Of a stretch of DNA of 22,289 nt, positions 9,467-17,632 are shown piece after piece. This DNA comes from Stephanodiscus triporus. Lineage: Eukaryota; Bacillariophyta; Thalassiosirophyceae; Thalassiosirales; Thalassiosiraceae. The notes beneath the pieces are model-generated. The model saw only the letters and a program-made list of their open reading frames with translations, was not told the origin of the DNA and ran no database searches. The first letter of the stretch is position 1; every line of letters begins with the position of its first letter. The stretch is from contig JALLAZ010000121.1 in the NCBI GenBank assembly GCA_036939755.1, positions 1-22,289 of the forward strand. Direction: 5' to 3'. The position numbers and the translations under genes are program-made.

Positions 9467-11718
9467 ATGAACATCCATCTCGTTCTACTAGTTGCGGCAG
9501 CAACCCTACGAACCTCCTACGCCGAAGAAACCACCAGAGTTCCTGGCGGAGTACATCATGTAAGATTGGGAAAACTCTTTGAAGAGGGAACTGGAGAGAT
9601 CAAGAAGAAGATGACCGAAGCCAATATCCTACTAAATAGCACAACAAGATACCTCTCTTCTACAAATGCACCTAATATTACTCTCTGTGATGAGCTCCTT
9701 GACTGTATGGAAATCCTCACAGGAGCTCCCGTTGATTTTCATGGTGCAAAAAAGGACGACGTTTGTGATTTATACCTCACCTTCTACCAAGGAAATGAGG
9801 GGGTGACAGCCATTTGCAATGTTGCTTTGCTACCTCAAGAGAGAACTCCCACAAGCACCCCCAGCAATATGCCCTCCTACCTTAATAGTTCAACTGGAGG
9901 AGATGACTTTGTAACCCAGGCGGTCACTTGCAAGACAAAAGCCGAAGCGGTTTACTACGATGATTCGGGTGAAAACACCGCGTATGATCGTTCCGTGGCA
10001 AGTATTGTTGGAACTTTTATCAAAACCGGAAAGCGTGCTCGCACCGATGCCGATGCGGTCGCTGCTTTAGTAATTATTGCTTTAGGAGTTGCAAGGGAAG
10101 CTGTTGCAGCCTCAGAAGCTTGCGGTTTTCTAGCGGAGGGAGCCACCTTGGGGGTTTGCCTTGGTGCCAAAGTAGCTGCTCATGTGACTTTGGCTTCCCT
10201 TGAGATCGTAAGCGACCAGATTAATTTTCACGATTCTGGAATTGATGGTAGCGAGATTCTCGCTACCTTCCAGAATACAGGTCTTATTCTTGAACAAACA
10301 TGTGAAATGTTTACTCTCATGGAAATAATTGATGAAAAACTCAATCAAGCGAACACAAAACTCGATCAAGCGAACGCAAAACTCGATCAAGCGAACGCGA
10401 AACTCGATCAAGCTAATGCAAAACTTGATGACCTACTTTGCCCATTTGGCCCAGAAGGTGCGACTTTTACCGCCCTACGCCAGGGATGTGACGCCATAGA
10501 TCAGAACTGCGATGGTGTGGTTGATGAATGCACTGAGGACAAGGTCCCTCCTTCTTTGACATTGCGAACGCCAATTCCAGATAAATCTTTCAAGAGCACC
10601 GATGAAGCTCGCCAATTCCTACAAGAAAACGTTATTGCCTCTGATGATTGTGCCGCAGAATTTCAAACTGAGATTCAGTTACAGAATGGACCAGACTGCT
10701 GTGATTGTGTATTTCGAGTCAGGACTGCTGACGTGCGTTGCGGGGCAACAGCAGACAGAACTTTCATTGTTAAAGTTGACAGTGATGCGCCAGTAATAAG
10801 CTGTGGATTCTTTGTGCAGCAAGATCCAATCCATGTCTTGGGAGGGTTTGATCTTTGCGGAGGTCAGCCAGTTCCATTTCCTGGTGTGAATGATCCTCTC
10901 CACATTGACAAGAGTTATGTTGGACAAGGCCTCTTTAATGTTGGTCTCTGGTACCAGATTGAGGTAAGTGCAATTCTCATTGCAATCACACACCAACTTC
11001 TGTTTCTGAATATGAACATGTTTCTTTGCTGTCTCTTCATCCTTAATTGCAAGGATGAATGTGATAAAGGAGTACTTCCTGTCACAGTTCAAGTTCTCAG
11101 CAACGAGCTGGCAAAAGAAGAATATGTATGGATTGTTGAACGTAATGACCTCCCCAATAAAGTGCATAGGGCAGAAGTCTACCTCTCTCCGACCAGGTAA
11201 GTCATATTGTAGAAAGTCGAGTTGAGATTTAGTGAAATCTAGGTAGTTATGCGCTAACATTCTCAATATTGGTTATCTCAAGCTGTCACGATGACTCGAG
11301 CAGCAGTAGCATCTGTAAAATTGAAGAAACAGACGATGACAGCATTACCACCCGATTTTACGATGTTGCCATCTCTGCAACAGATGATGCAGGAAATACC
11401 GGCATCAAAATTTGCAGCGTAGTAGTCATCCCTGACAATCATTATGGTGTCGGTAGCATCGGGAAAAGTGGAAAAAGTGGCAGTGTCGATAGCAGAAGTA
11501 AAAGTGGGAAAGGTAGCATAGTTGGCCACGATCCCAATGATTTGCGTGAGGAATACAAGCTTTCCACTAAGCGATTTGTCATCTCTGAGCTTTCTCTTGA
11601 ATGGAATCCAAATCTGGACACCACCTTAGTGCCCCCTCCTCTTCCTCCTCTTTCCGAACCGGACATCAATTCCAAATCAGGAAAAGGCTTCAGGAATGTT
11701 CTGTGTGGTGAAAGTTGA
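9467..11718 (+). CDS. secreted mosaic protein: heptad repeats, MopE-like metal site, HYR-like domains
   Basis: Exons are 9467-10963, 11054-11196 and 11283-11718 (691 residues). Introns are 90 nt (GTAAGT...TGCAAG, phase 0, in frame and stop-free) and 86 nt (GTAAGT...CTCAAG, phase 2). Residues 1-19 are a signal peptide, probably cut after SYA. A Cys-containing region follows, then an Ala-rich helical stretch near 195-255. Four 7-residue units KLDQANA (first one variant) at 291-318 form a short coiled coil. GCDAIDQNCDGVVDEC at 340-355 matches the MopE/thrombospondin-3-like calcium- or metal-binding motif. Two Cys-rich beta-type segments, near 385-445 and 545-600, have the ATDDAGNTG...V pattern of HYR/cadherin-like domains. 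Residues 608-625 hold KSGK twice, a KxxK pattern also found in silica-associated diatom proteins, and a Pro-rich tail follows. It is probably extracellular or in the cell wall; the function is unknown. Base composition is less GC-rich than in its neighbours. Confidence 0.8.
10337..10420 (+). repeat. 21-bp minisatellite, four units, in coding sequence
   Basis: Four tandem 21-bp units (consensus aaactcgatcaagcgaacgc plus one base) encode the KLDQANA heptads of the secreted protein. The inner units are nearly identical, which suggests recent expansion or homogenisation. A fifth, partial unit follows. Confidence 0.93.
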
Positions 11719-13102
11719 AGCAAAAGTAGAAAAGGGCGGGAAAATCCCACTCCAAACATCGCTTTCATTGAGTTGAGTTATGTCATTTGACTTTTCCATG
11801 CCGTCTGAGTAAACAAAAGTCACATAATGGGGTTATCTAACGGTGAAACGAGATTGTGTCCTCTCATGTGAGGAAAAATCAGGCTGATATGTGTAATTTT
11901 TTGTGTGTCTGAGTAGTTCATCGTGTAGCTGTACAAATAAAGTAATCGTTGTAGTGAAAATATTATATTAGTTTAACAGTAAATAGCTAGTGAAAATATT
12001 ATCAATCTCAAGGGTGAGCTATGCGGTGTATGTAATTGCAAGACAAGGTTTCTACGGTTTGTAAGGTTGGAAAAGCTATCCTCCATGGACGTCTATCGGC
12101 CGTGACGGTTGGGGGTGGCTGGAATGATGGCTTTCTACTGCTTCGAGCAACCTTCAACGGTGAGTCTCAGGATGGTTATCTCCCTTTCCCGACGTCGTCG
12201 ATTGCCATGATCACGTCCTTCTTGTGGAGGAGGCCCATCATCGGCAATCCTTCCTCCGTGCCGCAACTAGTAACGCCTCACCCTTTGGGGCCATTATGTC
12301 CCTCCGGATTGGCCGCACGCCGTCGTTCATGATAGCTGGTGTACTGATGAGAGAGGTAACTTACTCTCTAACTTACGTTTTGTGAAGACTGATGCCCGGA
12401 CTCGGACTGACCTGAGGTTTCCTCCGTTTTCGTTTTCTATGCCCTCTTATTGTTTGTGTATAACGTGAGCATACACCGGACCCCACTCACTGTATTTAGG
12501 CTGTTCCATTTGCACTTCATGGAGTTCCTGCTCCGGCCGGGAATGCGCTTCACAATCTCAGACAAACTTCCTCTGAGAATCCCTTAGACGTTTCATCTCA
12601 GCGTCTGTCCAATGGATGCCATTCTTGTCATCCAGATCCAGCGCATCTTCATGATAACGATCCCTCTCATTCCTTTGAAGGCGTGCAGTATCACATTGCT
12701 CAGCCCTCACCACCTGATCAGAATTCAATATTATTCGTCATGACCGTAAATCGCAGGTAGTTCTGCGTTGTCACGATAACACTAGCGTTTTCTCTCTTTA
12801 TTTTGAAGGTGTGCAGTGTCTAATTGATCTGCCCTCTCTGCCTCATCAGAATTCAATAGTGATTCATTTTCATGATAATGCAATCAACTTATTCGCTTGA
12901 TCGCTATTCAACTTCACACCATTACTCGATTTCATAAAAGTCGTTCGTCGACGCTTCACGTAAACTAAGTGCCACGGAATTCTGTGCTCAGATGATGATC
13001 AATTTCTCGCTCGATCACAATTAATGACTTCTCCTCGCCGGACATCTACTTACACCCAGAGCCCATGAATTGAATAGTTTGAATTTCTCACTTTGGTTGC
13101 GG
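11719..13102. other. long intergenic region with decayed coding-like sequence
   Basis: No intact gene is supported. The first 280 bp are the 3' flank of the secreted-protein gene and include two 15-bp copies of tagtgaaaatattat (11952-11966 and 11988-12002). A decayed coding-like block lies at about 12164-12905 (listed separately). The last 190 bp are the 3' flank of the glycosyltransferase gene. Confidence 0.5.
12164..12905 (+). pseudogene. possible decayed, internally repeated coding sequence
   Basis: Several plus-strand frames stay open for 60-85 codons without a good start. One is 12164-12385 (ending ...LMREVTYSLTYVL). Another runs from just after a TAG near 12500 to a TAG near 12762. The second holds a peptide pattern, HDN...FEGVQ...PS-P-QNSI, that recurs about 120-128 bp downstream (nucleotides 12650-12740 and 12772-12868; a third partial start at 12871). 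Differences between copies include synonymous changes (ggc/ggt, tca/tct). This fits an old repeated coding unit or mobile-element remnant broken by stops. I do not recognise the family, and there is no reverse transcriptase, integrase or terminal repeat. Confidence 0.3.
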
Positions 13103-14314
13103 CTACTTAACGCGATAGCTATTGATCAAATCGATCCACCATTGATTGGTGAGCTTCTCGAATTTATACTGCATCGCCTTGGAAAGGATCCTCGGGTATT
13201 CCCCCTCGAGCAAACTCGGCGTGACTTCGTCGTATAAGCCCACCCACAAAACTGGCAAGTCGTCGTAGGAGCTATACAAACCATCTCGTCGACCGTACTT
13301 CTCCAAAATCGGTATTGCGCCCAAAATTAGGGCCTCCCACACTCGATACGTGTCCCATCCCATCCCGCTCGGGCATAGGACGAACTTTGAATTCGTTAGC
13401 TGTCGAAGGTAATCGGATTCATCCGGAGAATCGTCCTCCCACCCCTCTACGTATTCGTTCTTTATCGCTCCGTCGAAGTTTGATACAACGCGCTCAACGA
13501 TAGGCGTCCTGGTCGGCGTACCCCTTACGTTGATCAGCAAGAGATTCTCCCGATCGGATATCGGCATCGTGCGAAGGGCCTTGGCGGCATTGGCCTGCTG
13601 GCCCAGCGGCACTGAGAACACCTTCGGGTGGTCAAGCCACTGGTGTTGCGTGGTGAAGATCGCGGAGAGGTTGGCGTGGTCCAGGTAATGCCAAATGTCG
13701 TCCAATTCGCACCCGTCCTCCCTCCAATGGACCTCCCAGCTACCCCAATCCTCCGTCCGTCCGGGCACGTGCGTGGAGAACGACCCCCAATTGGAGTCCC
13801 ATTCCTCCCCTCCCATGTACAAATGGACCTTGACACCCCCCGTCATCGTGAACGCCGCGACGGTGCCGCACATATCCCCGAAGAGCAAATCTCCCCGTTC
13901 GGGATCGGTGAAAAGCTCGAGGTACTCCTCCCTCTCCTCGTCCTCCGTCGCCTCCGACAGGAGCCAGCCCTTACTCCGGGTCATTTCCATCTCGGCCACG
14001 AAATGTCTTCGGATCTCCTCGTAGCGGACCACGGAGGACTCGTTGACGAGCGCGATTCGTCGATCGTGCATGTGAAGGCGCAGCGCGCGTTCGTCGAAGT
14101 GGCCAGCGCCGGCGCCGACGATTGTGAGGACGTCGTCGTCGTCGTCGAAATCCTCGTGACGGACGTAGAAGTCGGCCGAGGATTTCCACCTCTCCCCCCG
14201 ATCGTCGCGGCGCAGCGATGGCATTGCGCTCCCGATGAGGAGGGACGAGAAGGCCGCCAAGGCGAGGATGATGGCGAGGTTGAGGAGGGGGGGGGGGGGC
14301 GACTTCGCCGGCAT
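13103..14314 (-). CDS. exostosin-like (GT47-type) glycosyltransferase, type II membrane protein
   Basis: Single exon, 403 residues from the ATG at 14314. An in-frame ATG at 14443 would add 43 residues but would overlap the neighbour's upstream region and put the anchor far inside, so I prefer the later start. A Pro run (SPPPP) and one hydrophobic helix at about residues 10-31 fit a Golgi type II signal anchor. The diagnostic block is in the C-terminal third: FVLCPSGMGWDTYRVWEA followed by LILGAIPILE, the conserved nucleotide-sugar-binding end of exostosin/GT47 and RXYLT1-like enzymes. The centre has several Trp and acidic residues (GGEEWDSNWGSF, EWHWRED-like segments). Substrate and linkage cannot be told. 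Role inferred: sugar transfer in the Golgi to glycoproteins or wall polysaccharide. It is divergent from the esterase gene across 143 bp. Confidence 0.8.
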   Translation of the reverse strand: MPAKSPPPPLLNLAIILALAAFSSLLIGSAMPSLRRDDRGERWKSSADFYVRHEDFDDDDDVLTIVGAGAGHFDERALRLHMHDRRIALVNESSVVRYEEIRRHFVAEMEMTRSKGWLLSEATEDEEREEYLELFTDPERGDLLFGDMCGTVAAFTMTGGVKVHLYMGGEEWDSNWGSFSTHVPGRTEDWGSWEVHWREDGCELDDIWHYLDHANLSAIFTTQHQWLDHPKVFSVPLGQQANAAKALRTMPISDRENLLLINVRGTPTRTPIVERVVSNFDGAIKNEYVEGWEDDSPDESDYLRQLTNSKFVLCPSGMGWDTYRVWEALILGAIPILEKYGRRDGLYSSYDDLPVLWVGLYDEVTPSLLEGEYPRILSKAMQYKFEKLTNQWWIDLINSYRVK

Positions 14315-14457
14315 CGTGCGCTTATTTATTTTGTGCGCCTTAGATGAGAACTTATTTTGCCGCCTCGCCACATGGAGTATCGTGGAGTAGTAGAGAGCAC
14401 AAAACAAACACACACTCATCCCCCCACGCGCTCCACCTGCCACCCTCGCGTACAGTC
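14315..14457. promoter_or_regulatory. shared upstream region of glycosyltransferase and esterase
   Basis: 143 bp between divergent start codons. An ATG at 14344 lies in frame with the esterase but adds a Ser/His-rich leader with no recognisable targeting signal. No motif is recognised; the promoter role is inferred from layout. Confidence 0.4.
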
Positions 14458-15273
14458 ATGAAGACATCCGCCCTCAAGAGGAGGGCGAAGATACTCCTGT
14501 TCGGGGACTCGATCACGCAGCAGTCCTTCGGCGCGTCGTCCCGAGGCTGGGGCGCGCAGGTCGCGGACAGGTACCAACGCCGCGCCGACGTGCTGAATCG
14601 TGGATACTCCGGGTACAACACGGATTGGTTCCTCAGGCTCGCGTCAACGGACGCGGGGAGGTCGGACCTATTCGATCACGAATGCGTGGCGCTCGTGACG
14701 ATATTCCTCGGCGCGAACGACGCCTCCGATCCGGAGCTGAACGGCAGGCAGCACGTGCCGTTGGGAACGTACGAGTCGAACCTCGGTGAAATCATCTCCC
14801 TCGCTCGATCGAACTTCGGGGAGGACGTGGGGATAATATTGATCTCGCCGCCGCCGGTGTGCCACGAGGGACGACTGCGCTTCCAGAGGGAGGCGTACGG
14901 GGAAGGCGCAACGGGAAAACTGGAGAGGACGATCGAGCTGTCCGGGAAGTACGCTCGGGGCGCCGGAAGAGTCGCGAACGAGATGGGCGTTCCCTTCCTC
15001 GATCTGTGGACGAATATGCAATTCACCGCCGCGGGAGAGGAGCGGGAGAACTGGAGGGACTTCTTGTCCGATGGTCTGCACTTCAGTGCCTTGGGCAACG
15101 AATTCGTGGGAGCGGCGTTGCTCGATGTGATAGATGAATGTTTCCCGCAACTGTCGGTGAAACCCGCCCCCGACACGGGAAACATCAACTCACTCTCGAC
15201 GTGTCTGGCGATTCCAAAAATAGGTCCTTGGCATGATGAGATCGATGAATCGGGCAAAGCATTTGACAGTTAA
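14458..15273 (+). CDS. IAH1: SGNH/GDSL esterase, IAH1-type (isoamyl acetate-hydrolysing esterase)
   Basis: Single exon, 271 residues (human IAH1 is about 250). All four SGNH blocks are visible: block I ILLFGDSITQQSF with the nucleophile Ser18; block II RGYSGYNT with the oxyanion Gly49; block III FLGANDA with Asn87; block V SDGLHFSALG with Asp205 and His208. The FGDSIT and SDGLHFS wording is typical of the IAH1 branch, which cleaves short-chain acetate esters. No signal peptide is seen from this start, so a cytosolic location is likely. The start at 14458 was chosen because the family begins a few residues before block I. A C-terminal tail of about 45 residues after the core is not conserved as far as I can judge. 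It is convergent with PPIL3, 107 bp away. Confidence 0.92.
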   Translation: MKTSALKRRAKILLFGDSITQQSFGASSRGWGAQVADRYQRRADVLNRGYSGYNTDWFLRLASTDAGRSDLFDHECVALVTIFLGANDASDPELNGRQHVPLGTYESNLGEIISLARSNFGEDVGIILISPPPVCHEGRLRFQREAYGEGATGKLERTIELSGKYARGAGRVANEMGVPFLDLWTNMQFTAAGEERENWRDFLSDGLHFSALGNEFVGAALLDVIDECFPQLSVKPAPDTGNINSLSTCLAIPKIGPWHDEIDESGKAFDS

Positions 15274-15380
15274 TGAATTTAGTAACTTAGGATGGTACTA
15301 TATGCTTGCATCAAAACGCATCAAAATAAATATCACGAATCACTTTGCCAGCATCCCATCCCCAAAAAAACGATGCGCCA

Positions 15381-16075
15381 TCATTGAGCCGGGCCGTCTT
15401 TCGTTGGGTATATTATATTATCATCGGCCAGAGGGTTCGCGTGTATGGTAACGCGAGTGATTACCGGCGGGTTTATCGGACGGTGCTTATTCCTCTTCTT
15501 CGTCGCCGCCTCCCCCTCCACCGGCAGTCGTTCCATCTGATCGAGCACGTCCCACCCGTCCAGAACGCGTCCGAATACCGTGTAAACGTTGTTCAGGTGC
15601 GGCTGCCGTTCGTAGGTGATGAAGAACTGTGTAACATGTCAGCGACAAAGGATCGCATTTTTTTTGAACATGAAATATCGGCCTCGTGAGAACGAATCGA
15701 ATCACTCCGCGGGGGACGCGAATTCACTTCCGAAAAAAAAAATAGCAACGCGCAAATAACACGCGATTAATTCACCTGAGATCCGTTCGTGTTCATCCCC
15801 GTGTTGGCCATGCTGACCTGCCCCCTCGTGCCGTGCGTATTATCTGGATGGAATTCGTCCTCGAACTTCCCCCCCCATATCGATTCCCCTCCCTTGCCCG
15901 TCCCCGTGGGATCGCCGCCCTGGATCATGAATCCCTTTATGTTCCTGTGGAATATCGTCCCGTCGTAGTATCCGCTCGCGCATAGGGCGAGGAAATTGAA
16001 TGCCGTGCGTTGGGCGGTGTCGCAGAACACCTCTATTTTGATGTCGCCGAGGCTGGTGTGGAGCGTGACCGACAT
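15381..16075 (-). CDS. PPIL3: cyclophilin-type peptidyl-prolyl isomerase, PPIL3
   Basis: PPIL3 is a small nuclear cyclophilin associated with spliceosomes. Exons are 16075-15776 and 15626-15381, giving 181 residues. The 149-nt intron 15627-15775 (GTGAAT...ACACAG, phase 0) rejoins [17 protein letters not shown], exactly as in the family. The start [18 protein letters not shown] matches PPIL3 closely, as do [19 protein letters not shown] (with the catalytic Arg and the Phe/Gln of the active site), [17 protein letters not shown] and [18 protein letters not shown]. The Trp that gives cyclophilin A its cyclosporin affinity is not present in the QPHLNNVYT segment, as in other PPIL3 proteins. Differences from human (161 residues) are a Lys/Glu-rich loop after LPVEG and about 14 extra residues after IHANPLA. 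Confidence 0.95.
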
Positions 16076-16685
16076 GATGTGTGGAGGAACCCCCGTACAG
16101 CCAAAATGATGAAATTGTATCGTGCGTTTGCTCGACGGTTCGGTTGGCGATTGGTCTGCGTCTCTGTCTCTGCCTCCAGCTCTCTGCCTCTGACCCTCTG
16201 CTCCTGGAAGCTTGAGACTACGGAGGGCAGGGGGGATGATGGGCGGCCGGGTCGGTTACTTACTATGTTCAGGGGATTTTACTTTTATTTTTTGGCGTGC
16301 GGCCTCCGCCTTGCTCGGGGACGATCGTATGATGTAAGAGTAGTACCATAACGGAATCCTACGTCTATCGTACTCTTCTCTCTATTTTAGATTTCCGAGA
16401 ATGTTTTAGAGGTTACAAACTCCTCTGTCGGATCTCACATACTCATACACTTGATACGTGGGAATAGATATGTCAAAAAATGCCGCCGCGCGCCCTGGAA
16501 AAAAAATAATTGATCAGCGAGAAACACACCAGTCTCGCCGCCGGCCGGCCACTCTTATCCCACTTTTCACTTCTCTCAAAAATAATAATTGCTACGGGGC
16601 TTCGTTCCTCGGGAGAACTTTACCCGAATGGCACCAAGGAAGAGCAATCTGATCGATAAATATTTTCGTATAACACTGCGCTAAA
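16076..16685. other. intergenic region upstream of PPIL3
   Basis: 610 bp between the PPIL3 start and the next plus-strand ORF. It contains a CT-rich stretch near 16155-16205 and AT-rich sequence from about 16350 on. No gene, RNA or repeat is recognised. It presumably carries the PPIL3 promoter. Confidence 0.45.
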
Positions 16686-17009
16686 ATGGCTGAGCACTGG
16701 GCACGGTTTCAAAAGCAGGAACGGGCCAGGTTGGCGGAATCCGCCATGCCCATAGACGCCGTCGAGTTGGAAAGACAGCGTCGGAGGCAGAGCGGACTGT
16801 GCTCCGTGAAGTCCCTCTTGTGCTGCCTCACGGTCCTCGTGGGGAAGCCTTCCACGGGACGCGCGAAGGACACCTTGAAGAGACCGGCATCTTACCACAG
16901 GCGTAGCTTCGAAAATGATGACGATTCGTTCGGGTACAATTTCGACGATGAGCAAATATCCCCCAGGGTTTTGTCGCGGTTGGCGAACGGGGGTCATAAC
17001 TTCAACTAG
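16686..17009 (+). CDS. small uncharacterised ORF, 107 residues
   Basis: I do not recognise this protein. It starts MAEHWARFQKQERARLAE, has an Arg/Gln-rich helix to about residue 36, a short Cys/Leu patch (CSVKSLLCCLTVLV, about 39-52), a basic stretch with RPASYHRRSF (a possible phosphosite context) and an acidic end. There is no signal peptide or clear membrane helix. The GC-rich third positions and sensible composition favour a real gene, but the length is modest and a 151-codon minus-strand frame overlaps it (16620-17075). It could be a small regulatory protein or spurious. Confidence 0.42.
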   Translation: MAEHWARFQKQERARLAESAMPIDAVELERQRRRQSGLCSVKSLLCCLTVLVGKPSTGRAKDTLKRPASYHRRSFENDDDSFGYNFDDEQISPRVLSRLANGGHNFN

Positions 17010-17632
17010 TGCAAAAGCCTGCATCGTGAAAAAATAGAGCGTATTCGTCAGGTACCGTGTTGGTGATAAAAACACGCGTAGGTCAAGGTGATCGACCTGT
17101 CATAGGCAGGAAGAACGCGAACCTCATGTTTCCATCGCCCCTTAGATTAACGAGGAGGACTTGGTTCGGTTATTAATGTGTGCGTGTGTTGGGGTGGCCA
17201 GATATGTTGAGGATAAAGAATTGGTTGAGATGCTGCTTACTCCATCATGGACGCTGGCTTCCAGGTGTGACGAACGGGAGGAAATTATCCCGGATTGATT
17301 TTTATGTGAATTAATTATGGTAGATGTAGATGTTATTCAATCTCCGTTAATAATGACGAGTAAGTTGGTTTAATTTCACCCTAAGGTCAAGCAGATCGTA
17401 AAATTATCTCTCACTCGATCTTTTATTGCAATTCGCCCTCCTCTCCATCAGAGAAGCCGATGAAATGAAGGACAAGAAACAATTGTTGGGAAAACAATTT
17501 AGACGAGTTTTTCCACTGCTTCGTTGCTGTCAAGTTAACTACCTAGGACGGTGACGTAGTGTGCAGTGTGTTTGGTAACATACAACTATTTTCGTTTAAA
17601 TAATAATAATAATAAATGCTCCATCTAGTCCT
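17010..17632. other. intergenic, no gene seen
   Basis: 623 bp of mixed, mostly AT-rich sequence at the 3' side of the HMG-box gene. It includes a 7-bp inverted repeat (aattgtt/aacaatt near 17483-17502), a TGACGT element near 17553 and an (aat)n microsatellite at 17600-17615. No tRNA, snRNA or protein is recognised. Confidence 0.5.
17600..17615 (+). repeat. (AAT)n microsatellite
   Basis: About five tandem aat units just downstream of the stop codon of the minus-strand HMG-box gene. Confidence 0.85.

Noticed and set aside
10337..10426. Regular repeats as a CRISPR array
   Set aside because: The units are contiguous 21-bp coding repeats with no spacers, in a eukaryotic gene.
10679..11266. 195-codon minus-strand frame opposite the secreted-protein gene
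   Set aside because: It covers exons and introns of the plus-strand gene, whose splicing restores a HYR-like domain. The minus frame shows no family pattern.
11952..12002. Two 15-bp copies of tagtgaaaatattat
   Set aside because: Considered as a target-site duplication, but only 21 bp lie between them and nothing element-like is present. It is an AT-rich local repeat.
12036..12332. 98-codon plus-strand ORF
   Set aside because: There is no recognisable domain, and overlapping frames are equally open. It is treated as part of the decayed region.
16620..17075. 151-codon minus-strand frame overlapping the small plus-strand ORF
   Set aside because: Composition and start context are poorer than for the plus ORF. 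It is kept only as a reason for doubt about that ORF.
17552..17560. TGACGT element as a CO2/cAMP-responsive site
   Set aside because: A single 6-mer downstream of a gene has no predictive weight.
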